A stretch of 13,503 nucleotides of DNA from the NCBI GenBank assembly GCA_903911455.1, contig CAIWDQ010000254.1, positions 1-13,503 of the forward strand. The letters run 5' to 3'. The translations under genes and the position numbers were made by a program. Of this stretch, positions 1 to 5,702 are shown piece after piece (the first letter of the stretch is position 1; each line of letters opens with the position of its first letter). The notes beneath the pieces are model-generated. The model was not told the DNA's origin, made no database searches, and saw only the letters and a program-made list of their open reading frames with translations. Source of the DNA: an uncultured bacterium (GTDB taxonomy: Bacteria; Bacteroidota; Bacteroidia; Bacteroidales; JACABE01).

Positions 1-80
1 TAAAATTATTTTTTTCATAAAATTGGTATTAAATTGTTGTTTGATAATTTTTTTTGTTTTAAAATATGTTCTTTAAATTA

Positions 81-835
81 TTATTCATCTGAAACAATAC
101 TAAAAGTTACAATTCTATTAAGTTGTCTTAAGCTTTCCTGTTTATCAATTGAAGCATTTAAAATATAAGATTCTGTAATATCTGGATATATTGATTCACC
201 TGTTTCTAATATAATGTGAAGATATTTGCCAAAATTTGGTTTACTACCGTATCAATAGTTAGTTTATTTTTATCAATACCTTTCTTGATTAAAAGATTAT
301 AAACAAACTCTGCTCTTTCTTTTCTTTTGTCAATAGTTTCTAAAGAATCTTTATATCCAACAATTACTAGTTTTTGATGATAAAAGCCTTGCATCAAACT
401 TTCAATATCATTCAAACAATACTGATAACTACTATCAGGTATATCAGAATTATATTTAAAATAGATTTCTGGAAAAAAATCACCAGAAAGAGGTATTGGT
501 GTTATCTTAAAATTTATAATTGTGTCGTGAGGAATACTATCAAATAAGATTGATTTTCTGTTTTCATTATTAGTTAGATACCTTTTTTTTGTAACTTCAA
601 TATATATATATTTATTGTCTGATGATAAACTATCGATAATATAATCTCCTTTTTTATTAGATTTAACTTCTAACACTATTCCTGTAGACGAAACAAGTTT
701 TACATGACAGTCTCTTAACATTTGTAATGTATTAATATCACGTATTTTGCCAGATATTTTGTAATATGATTTAGTTTGTCCAAAACTTATTAAGACAACA
801 ATTATAAAAGCCAAACTCAATATTATTTTTTTCAT
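81..835 (-). pseudogene. Secreted CarboxypepD_reg/OmpA-like protein, frameshifted
   Basis: The protein begins MKKIILSLAFIIVVLISFGQ, a signal peptide probably cut before Gln20. Residues about 25-90 resemble a CarboxypepD_reg-like beta-sandwich (YKISGKIRD, then a KKGDYIIDSL strand). From about residue 118 an OmpA-like peptidoglycan-binding domain starts (FPEIYFKYNSD, then VIVGYKDS, KRKERAEFVYNLLIKKGID). The uninterrupted frame stops at 206 after an unrelated tail. Shifting by one base at about 249-252 opens a frame to a stop at 81-83, which reads YGSKPNFGKYLHIILETGES and ends in LNRIVTFSIVSDE. Those stretches match the GYGExKP and NRRVE-type segments that close OmpA domains, so the original protein was about 250 residues. 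Family knowledge suggests an outer-membrane or periplasmic protein anchored to peptidoglycan. The break could be a real mutation or a base error in the sequence. No homopolymer lies at the break, and a programmed shift is less likely. Confidence 0.72.
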
Positions 836-1039
836 GTTTTGTTTTTATTTTATTAAACGTTTCACAAAACTACAATATTATTTAATACCAACACAAAAAA
901 AACTTCAAATTAAAGAAAATATATTTTTATGAAGCTGTGGGAACTTTCGGCGGAGATTAATAAATAAATATAGTTCCCTAGGAATTATTAACTATAATAG
1001 AAAACATTACAGAGTATTTTGAGGTTTTAAGTACCATTC
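836..1039. other. Gene-free AT-rich spacer left of the repeat array
   Basis: This stretch holds the minus-strand promoter at 865-897 and otherwise no supported gene. A small perfect inverted repeat, TATAGTT at 969-975 with AACTATA at 990-996, has a 14-base loop around CCTAGG and no U-tract, so it is not a convincing terminator. The GGAACTTTCGGCGGAG segment near 939-955 loosely resembles the CGGAAA/TCCG core of the array that follows and may be a decayed fragment of it. Confidence 0.5.
865..897 (-). promoter_or_regulatory. Promoter of the OmpA-like gene
   Basis: On the minus strand TTTG (897-894) is followed after 21 bases by TAGTTTTG (872-865). This fits the Bacteroidota consensus TTTG, 19-21 bases, TAnnTTTG. 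Transcription would start near 858, leaving a leader of about 23 bases before the ATG at 835. No Shine-Dalgarno is present; the bases before the ATG are A- and C-rich. It is the best-matched promoter in the window. Confidence 0.6.
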
Positions 1040-1343
1040 GGAAAGTGTAGCGAAAGCTTCGGAAACTCTCCGAGACATACAATATGCATATTGAGAGCTT
1101 CGGAAATTCTCCGTGACATCCAATATGCGTATTGAAAGCCTCGGAAACTTTCCGAACGTTATAATATGCATATTGAAAGCCTCTGGAATTCTCCGAACGA
1201 TATAATATGCATATTGAAAGCCTCGGAAACTTTCCGAACGATATAATATGCGTATTGGAAGCCTCGGGAATTCTCCGAACGATATAATATGCGTATTGAA
1301 AGCATCGGAAATTCTCCGCAACATAAAATAGGTGTTAGGAAAT
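1040..1343. repeat. 41-bp tandem repeat array with paired palindromes
   Basis: Six full 41-bp units begin with AATATG at 1081, 1122, 1163, 1204, 1245 and 1286. A half-decayed unit precedes them (1040-1080; only its right half matches), and a short decayed remnant follows from 1327. Spacing is exactly 41 bases throughout. Each unit carries two dyads: AATATGCATATT (or AATATGCGTATT) and a CGGAAA...TCCG core, which is the near-perfect palindrome CGGAAACTTTCCG in the units at 1122 and 1204. The other units have AATTCT-type centres. The pair 1122+1163 resembles the pair 1204+1245 more than adjacent units resemble each other, suggesting an 82-bp dimer duplication. There are no variable spacers, so it is not CRISPR. 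Possible roles are protein-binding sites or a selfish minisatellite; the sequence does not decide. Confidence 0.9.
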
Positions 1344-1475
1344 AGGCCTAATTTTTCTTAATTCATAATCTTAAAGATTCTCATCATGTATTTGGTCGAG
1401 GGCTTTTTATAATTATACTGAGATGTAATAATAATTATTATCTTTGCGTTAAAATTAAATAAGACGAAACACTTT
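1344..1475. other. Spacer between array and small membrane protein gene
   Basis: AT-rich and without a gene. A weak hairpin, TTAGG (1335-1339) with CCTAA (1347-1351), is followed by TTTTT at 1352-1356. It could end transcripts reading rightward out of the array, but the stem is only 5 bp. The right part holds the -7-like box of the next gene. Confidence 0.4.
1439..1446 (+). promoter_or_regulatory. Possible -7 box for the small membrane protein gene
   Basis: TATCTTTG followed by C matches the Bacteroidota -7 element TAnnTTTG and lies 29 bases before the ATG at 1476. No TTTG is found 19-21 bases upstream, so only half of the promoter is supported. Confidence 0.4.
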
Positions 1476-1748
1476 ATGTTTGAACAGAAGTATCTTATAA
1501 TAGTAGCATTTATTTGGGGTCTGGTTTTTCCTTTCTCAGTAGGGCTACAACCTCTTCGTAAAATATTTATAAAAAACTTTGTACTTGCAATTATTTATTC
1601 TGGTTTTCTTTTAATAATGGCTCTTTTTATTGACAGTAGAGAATCAATGATTTATTTGTTTTTAGGTTTATTTCTTCTTGCAATTCATTCAATTCTGTTA
1701 TTAATTTATTTGATAACAATTAAATTTCTTAAAAGAAATAGTCGGTAA
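1476..1748 (+). CDS. Small three-helix membrane protein, unknown function
   Basis: The 90-residue product is almost wholly hydrophobic, with three likely transmembrane helices at about 6-24, 33-52 and 58-83. A basic loop (LRKIFIKN) lies between the first two and the C-terminus is basic (KFLKRNSR). By the positive-inside rule the first loop and the C-terminus would be cytoplasmic. I recognise no family. It is transcribed alone, converging on the operon that ends at 1859, and is preceded by a -7-like box at 1439-1446. Support for it being real rests on hydrophobic periodicity, charge placement and the promoter-like box; there is no motif that would name a function. Confidence 0.6.
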   Translation: MFEQKYLIIVAFIWGLVFPFSVGLQPLRKIFIKNFVLAIIYSGFLLIMALFIDSRESMIYLFLGLFLLAIHSILLLIYLITIKFLKRNSR

Positions 1749-1858
1749 TCTATTTTACTTACATTAATAACAAAGCTAGCTGTTTGAAATGTTTAAAAAC
1801 AAAAACGAAAGAACCAACAATAAATAAACAATATGCAGCATAGGAGAGCCAAACATTC

Positions 1859-2617
1859 TTAAGGCGCATACCCAACCGAATAATTATTTAGACTAAACTT
1901 TATTAAAGATTCATTTTTAACCACAAGAGGTTGTCGCATATCCCAGCCACTTTGTCCAGCATTAAAAGCTTTTGTAGGTGGACAATACTCACCGGGCTTT
2001 ATATCTTTTAACTTAATAGATGCAGGATAAAAACCAATCTTCCCTTTAGGTACCAGCACCATAAACTGCCCGTCGTGATCACTTTTAAAATACTGTATAA
2101 GTTTAGGTTTTAAGATACTGTCAACTTTAACAGCATACATCTTAAAATTCTGATACGGGTCGGAACTTTCTGATATATTAGAACCACCATCAGGACGCTG
2201 CACTCCTCCATATATTTTAGATGAATAAGTAATCTTACCTAACACTAAATGAATATTCTTCTTAATAAAAAGAGTATCTTTAATGATTCCTTTTTTATAA
2301 ATCAACTCAGTAATTTTCACACCTTTATCATTATAAAAAACAGCTTTACCATCCTCAATATTATTAATAAGATTCTTTTGCCACATAAGTTTGCCATTCT
2401 CGTACCAGCGTTTATAAATACCCGTTATCTGTTTGTTCTTATAACAGCGTTCAGTTTCTTTTTTACCATTAGGATAAGTACTAATCAGCATAGTATCACT
2501 TTTAGTAGTAAGCCAAAAAGAAGTACTGCCATCATTATTTTTAATCAAATTGGTAGTATCCTGCGAATACCCAATGATTGTATTAAATAATATTAAAACA
2601 AGAATAATTGCTTTCAT
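1859..2617 (-). CDS. Secreted YwqK/MORN-variant repeat protein
   Basis: I start at the ATG at 2617 (MKAIILVLILFNTIIGYSQ), which gives a signal peptide cut before Gln19 and 252 residues. The more upstream ATG at 2659 would bury the signal peptide and overlap the preceding gene. Residues about 46-113 hold MORN-variant repeats of the YwqK family (YPNGKKETERCYKNKQITG, YKRWYENGKLMWQKNLINN, then FYNDKGVKITELIYKKG). Residues about 127-246 form a beta-rich C-terminal region (GKITYSSKIYGGVQRPDGG, then SDHDGQFMVLVPKGKIGFYP) that looks like the CarboxypepD_reg/transthyretin-like folds common in secreted Bacteroidota proteins. The YwqK label of 'antitoxin' is only an annotation habit; an exported protein like this is unlikely to be one. 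It is the last gene of the leftward operon, 10 bases after its predecessor. Confidence 0.72.
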   Translation of the reverse strand: MKAIILVLILFNTIIGYSQDTTNLIKNNDGSTSFWLTTKSDTMLISTYPNGKKETERCYKNKQITGIYKRWYENGKLMWQKNLINNIEDGKAVFYNDKGVKITELIYKKGIIKDTLFIKKNIHLVLGKITYSSKIYGGVQRPDGGSNISESSDPYQNFKMYAVKVDSILKPKLIQYFKSDHDGQFMVLVPKGKIGFYPASIKLKDIKPGEYCPPTKAFNAGQSGWDMRQPLVVKNESLIKFSLNNYSVGYAP

Positions 2618-2627
2618 TTTTATAATG

Positions 2628-3173
2628 TTAATTAAATAAGTTGATTGGTGTAGAGCCATAAACGGGCATCTTTTTCATCTCAATTTTAATAAGATCTCTG
2701 CTTATTGGTCCATAATTAAAACAAACTTCATCACCTACCTTAACCAACTTATAGAAATCCTCATCAACCCTATATCTTGTGTTATCAACGATAATAGAGC
2801 AGTTAGTAAATGAATTCATTTCTTTTGTATAAATCACAGAATTTGTTGAACCACTTCCTGCTTCATAATCTTCTTTACTTTCCTTTTGCATTACAATTTT
2901 AACTTCTATTTCCTTTTCTCCATTTCTAATATCTGTCACATATTTTCTAATCATTAAATAACCTATTAAGATGCAGATAAAAAAATAGAAAATAATAGAA
3001 GAAATAAACAATTCTTTAACTGTAAAAAAGGTTTTTGGGTTAAGCTCAATTTGATATTCAAACATAAAAATTATTGCAGAACCTATAAAGAAAAATAAAA
3101 AAGGAATTACAATTCCAGGCTTACAACTATTTTTAAGTTCTTTAATGTCTTCTTCAGTAAGTTCTGCTCTCAT
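2628..3173 (-). CDS. Two-helix membrane protein with soluble C-terminal domain
   Basis: The 181-residue product has an acidic, soluble N-terminus (RAELTEEDIKELKN), two transmembrane helices at about 21-38 and 55-76, and a C-terminal domain of about 100 residues. That domain is predicted to be mostly beta (KEIEVKIVMQKES, then NCSIIVDNTRYRVDEDFYKL and VKVGDEVCFNYGPISRDLIKIE). The two helices form a hairpin, so both soluble parts would lie on the same side, probably cytoplasmic given RKYVTDIRNGEK after helix 2. I do not recognise the family. It sits fourth in the leftward operon, 32 bases after the DUF4395 gene and 10 bases before the YwqK-like gene, so a shared envelope-related role is possible but only inferred. 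Confidence 0.6.
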   Translation of the reverse strand: MRAELTEEDIKELKNSCKPGIVIPFLFFFIGSAIIFMFEYQIELNPKTFFTVKELFISSIIFYFFICILIGYLMIRKYVTDIRNGEKEIEVKIVMQKESKEDYEAGSGSTNSVIYTKEMNSFTNCSIIVDNTRYRVDEDFYKLVKVGDEVCFNYGPISRDLIKIEMKKMPVYGSTPINLFN

Positions 3174-3205
3174 AACAATAATTTTATTCTTTAAGAAAAG
3201 AAATC

Positions 3206-3889
3206 TTATTTAGCATCATTAGTTATACTTGCTTCCTTTTTTACTCCTATTTTAACCCATAAACTTTCGGGTTTAACACTAAAAGTGTTTTTTAATAAAT
3301 AGATTGAAACAACTAAATAGATCAAAAAAACTAAGAAAAACAAATATTGAGTTTTGTTTATTTTTTGAATGTCTGCCCTGTCTTTAACTTCGCAACTATA
3401 ACCAGGACAATACTTAGCTTTTTCTTTATAAATTAAATTATAAAATATACATCCGAGACAAATCCCAAAAACGGATTCAAAAAATAGAAATATTAAACAG
3501 ATCAAACATATTAATCCAGTGATAATACTATAGGTGTTTAAAACTATTAAAAAGAAAAACATTAGTCCGGCTAAGACGAGTCCGATTATCCATGCAAACT
3601 TTTTTTGAAGAGCGCCAACATATTCAGGTTGTTGATTTTTAACAATAAATCTGCCAATGATTAGAAAAGGAGCAAACCTTGGATTAATAAAAACTCTTAT
3701 CGTAAAATCAAATAAAAAGATGATAACAAAGAACTTTGCTATCATAAAATTTCCTTTAAAAATAATTATCATTAAAGATATAAATGCGAATAAAAACAGT
3801 ATCCCTGCAGAAGCTCTTACTTCTCTTTCGTTTAAAACCGGAACTTGATATCCATCAACATCTTCACCAAATTGTTTAAATTTATTCAT
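3206..3889 (-). CDS. DUF4395 family integral membrane protein
   Basis: The 227-residue protein matches my recollection of DUF4395. It has a VLNEREVRASAGI start, a first helix pair at about 28-45 and 50-68, FDFTIRVFINPRFAPF leading to a GRFIVKN segment, then VGALQKKFAWIIGL and a helical stretch (about 97-140) ending in FGICLGCIFY. The Cys pair C144/C147 in CLGC is the family's hallmark. Beyond the usual domain there is a further Cys pair (C161, C166 in CPGYSC), a fifth helix at about 182-199 and a polar tail. The four cysteines in two close pairs could bind metal or do redox chemistry, but that is inference. Function of the family is unknown. It lies 14 bases after the preceding operon gene. 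Confidence 0.75.
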   Translation of the reverse strand: MNKFKQFGEDVDGYQVPVLNEREVRASAGILFLFAFISLMIIIFKGNFMIAKFFVIIFLFDFTIRVFINPRFAPFLIIGRFIVKNQQPEYVGALQKKFAWIIGLVLAGLMFFFLIVLNTYSIITGLICLICLIFLFFESVFGICLGCIFYNLIYKEKAKYCPGYSCEVKDRADIQKINKTQYLFFLVFLIYLVVSIYLLKNTFSVKPESLWVKIGVKKEASITNDAK

Positions 3890-3903
3890 TGTTTTTAGTT
3901 TAA

Positions 3904-4374
3904 TTATAATGATTTTATTTCTTCTGAATAATCGTATTGCAAATCCTCATGAAGCGTTGCAACAGTTTTCTTTATCTTTATGATTTGTCTGTAATAAATA
4001 TTACCGAGAGCAGTACTTATTTTCAATGGCACCCCCGACTTTTTTAAGCCTTTACAAAAATAAATTAAAATTTCAATTTCTGTTTGTTTAGCTCCCGAAT
4101 ATTTTATTTGTTTGTTAGCTATCCTCAATATCTTACGAATAGTTTTCTTTGCCAGATAGAGATTGCTTTTGTTAACATCCTTAAATAACTCATCAATCTC
4201 AAACTTTACATCTTTAATATAAGCCTGTTCATCAATAGAATCAAACAACAGATAAGAAAGCAATTCTTTGTTCTCTTTCCTGAATTTAATCAATTGCAAA
4301 CATATTTCTTTAACCTTTTCGGGATGTAAAAGATCAAGTTCAGTCTTAATTAATTTTAATGAAGCCGCTTTCAT
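3904..4374 (-). CDS. Conserved Bacteroidota helical protein, unknown function
   Basis: The 156-residue product is soluble, lysine-rich and predicted almost entirely helical. Recognisable stretches are LLSYLLFDSIDEQAYIKDVK at about 39-58, then YLAKKTIRKILRIANKQIKYS, KQTEIEILIYFCK and a C-terminal TLHEDLQYDYSEE. I recall similar unnamed proteins in other Bacteroidota genomes but know no function and see no catalytic motif, signal peptide or membrane segment. It would be cytoplasmic. It follows ywbE by 12 bases and precedes the DUF4395 gene by 14, so it belongs to the same transcript. The high Lys/Ile/Leu periodicity could fit a helical-repeat scaffold or a nucleic-acid-associated protein; neither is shown. 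Confidence 0.65.
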   Translation of the reverse strand: MKAASLKLIKTELDLLHPEKVKEICLQLIKFRKENKELLSYLLFDSIDEQAYIKDVKFEIDELFKDVNKSNLYLAKKTIRKILRIANKQIKYSGAKQTEIEILIYFCKGLKKSGVPLKISTALGNIYYRQIIKIKKTVATLHEDLQYDYSEEIKSL

Positions 4375-4386
4375 AAAGAAATTTTT

Positions 4387-4578
4387 TTAAAATATAGTTT
4401 TAACTCTGCCAACTTCACCGGTAGTAAGTCTAACTTTAATACCATGAGGATGATTCATACTTTTAGTAAGAATATCTTTAACGATTCCTTCAGTAATTTT
4501 GCCCGAAGATTGATGTTGTTTCAACACAATTCCAACTTCTAAACCCACTGTAACATCACTTCTATTTTGACCATCCAT
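4387..4578 (-). CDS. ywbE: YwbE family protein
   Basis: The 63-residue protein is full length for the YwbE family (DUF2196). It keeps the family core: MDGQNRSDVTVGLEVGIVLK, then TEGIVKDILTKS, HPHGIKVRLTTGEVGRVK. The family is widespread in bacteria as a small single-domain beta-rich protein named after the Bacillus subtilis gene. Its exact function is not established, though the compact, KOW-like look (GxVGRV with basic strands) has suggested nucleic-acid binding. It is the first gene of the leftward five-gene operon, with a -7-like element (TACTTTTG, 4615-4608) just upstream, and is divergent from the mevalonate operon with 126 bases between the two starts. Confidence 0.88.
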   Translation of the reverse strand: MDGQNRSDVTVGLEVGIVLKQHQSSGKITEGIVKDILTKSMNHPHGIKVRLTTGEVGRVKTIF

Positions 4579-4599
4579 AATTATTCGGATTATTTATAT

Positions 4600-4607
4600 T
4601 ATTTTTG
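4600..4607 (+). promoter_or_regulatory. -7-like box towards fni (distal)
   Basis: TATTTTTG followed by C fits TAnnTTTG. A start near 4614 would leave a leader of about 90 bases before fni. It abuts head-on the minus-strand box for ywbE at 4608-4615. No TTTG lies 19-21 bases upstream. Confidence 0.35.
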
Positions 4608-4615
4608 CAAAAGTA
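4608..4615 (-). promoter_or_regulatory. -7-like box for ywbE and the leftward operon
   Basis: On the minus strand TACTTTTG followed by C fits the Bacteroidota -7 element and lies 29 bases before the ywbE ATG at 4578. The upstream TTTG element is not evident. It meets the plus-strand box at 4600-4607 in the palindromic centre TTTTGCAAAA. Confidence 0.45.
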
Positions 4616-4652
4616 AAGATTAAATCTAAAATAGGGTTCATATTGACTTTTA

Positions 4653-4660
4653 TATTTTTG
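4653..4660 (+). promoter_or_regulatory. -7-like box for fni (proximal)
   Basis: TATTTTTG followed by AAC fits TAnnTTTG and is 44 bases before the fni ATG, giving a leader of about 38 bases. No TTTG is found at the usual upstream distance; a TTGAC at 4643-4647 is too close. Which of this box and the distal one is used cannot be decided from sequence. Confidence 0.4.
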
Positions 4661-4704
4661 AACTAAAGCAATTGGTTAACGTTTAATAGAAAACTTTTTA
4701 AAAA

Positions 4705-5700
4705 ATGGAAGACAGGAAAGGAGATCATATCAGGCTGGCATTGAATTCGCAGATTAATCAGGATGAGTTAGATACTCGTTTTGATTACGAACCAATGTTG
4801 GGCTTGGAAGCTGACGGCGAATGGAAACCTTTTCAGTTTCTGGGTAAGACTTTTAAAGTTCCTTTATGGGTTTCAAGTATGACGGGTGGAGCTCCTGAAG
4901 CTATGCATATCAATCAAAATCTTGCAAGAGCATGCAAAGAATTTGGTATGGGAATGGGGCTTGGAAGTTGTAGAATACTACTTGAAAACGAAAAATATCT
5001 CCCTGATTTTGATGTAAGAGAAATTATTGGTAACGAGCTTCCTTTATATGCAAATATAGGTATTGCTCAGCTTGAGAAGATGATGAATATCGGTGAATAT
5101 GATCGTTTAAGTAATCTTGTAAGTCTTTTAAGAGCTGATGGATTAATTATACATGTAAATCCTTCTCAGGAATCACTACAGGAAGAAGGAGATTTACTGT
5201 ATCATCGTCCAATTGATACTGTTAATGATTTTCTTTCTAAAACTAATTTAAAGATTATTATTAAAGAAGTAGGACAAGGTATGGGGCCTCGTAGTCTGAA
5301 AGAATTATTGCAATTACCTATTGAAGCTATTGAAACTGCATCTTTTGGAGGAACTAATTTTGCACGTCTTGAATTAATAAGAAGAGAACCTAAGAATGTA
5401 TCGCATCTTGAACCTTTAACTCACATTGGGCACACTGCCGAATCTATGGTTGATATTATAAATGGTTTTGTTGATAGTGGCTTAGATATTAAATGTAAAC
5501 AACTGATTATTTCAGGTGGAATACATTCACATCTTGATGGGTATTATCTTATTTCTAAAAGTAAATTGCCAGCAGTTTACGGACAAGCTTCAGGGTTTCT
5601 TCGTCATGCCCGTGATTCTTACGAAGCACTTGAAAGATATGTTGAAGAACAAGTACACGGCCTTAGATTCTCAAAAGCATGGCTTCATCCTAAATATTAA
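4705..5700 (+). CDS. fni: Type 2 isopentenyl-diphosphate delta-isomerase (FMN)
   Basis: This enzyme interconverts IPP and DMAPP using reduced FMN, Mg2+ and NAD(P)H, in the cytoplasm. At 331 residues it is normal length. Visible family motifs are RKGDHI (4-9), the flavin-site SSMTGG (57-62), NPSQE (152-156) with Gln155 and the Mg2+-coordinating Glu156, KEVGQG (187-192), GGTNFAR (215-221) and SGGIHSHLDG (270-279). The segment before GGTN reads IETASF where many relatives have DVSGRGGT, so the flavin/substrate loop is divergent. The ATG at 4705 follows an A/T-rich leader with no Shine-Dalgarno. It is the first gene of the mevalonate operon, 2 bases before mvaA. The first gene thus makes the last enzyme of the route, balancing IPP and DMAPP. 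Confidence 0.93.
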   Translation: MEDRKGDHIRLALNSQINQDELDTRFDYEPMLGLEADGEWKPFQFLGKTFKVPLWVSSMTGGAPEAMHINQNLARACKEFGMGMGLGSCRILLENEKYLPDFDVREIIGNELPLYANIGIAQLEKMMNIGEYDRLSNLVSLLRADGLIIHVNPSQESLQEEGDLLYHRPIDTVNDFLSKTNLKIIIKEVGQGMGPRSLKELLQLPIEAIETASFGGTNFARLELIRREPKNVSHLEPLTHIGHTAESMVDIINGFVDSGLDIKCKQLIISGGIHSHLDGYYLISKSKLPAVYGQASGFLRHARDSYEALERYVEEQVHGLRFSKAWLHPKY

Positions 5701-5702
5701 AC

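Noticed and set aside
1007..1324. A 105-residue minus-strand frame across the repeat array
   Set aside because: Its protein repeat is just the 41-bp DNA unit read in three frames in turn (41 is not a multiple of 3). No promoter, signal or known domain supports it, and the units differ in ways that ignore codon positions.
1040..1343. CRISPR array
   Set aside because: The period is 41 bp with the whole unit repeated; there are no unique spacers and no cas gene.
1335..1356. Rho-independent terminator TTAGG/CCTAA plus TTTTT
   Set aside because: Only a 5-bp stem with two G-C pairs, and no gene ends just upstream on the plus strand; kept only as a remark.
2249..2590. Plus-strand frame opposite the YwqK-like gene
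   Set aside because: Antisense shadow with no recognisable domain; the minus-strand gene has signal peptide and repeats.
2618..2659. Upstream ATG at 2659 for the YwqK-like gene
   Set aside because: It would overlap the preceding gene and put 14 polar residues before a clear signal peptide; the ATG at 2617 fits better.
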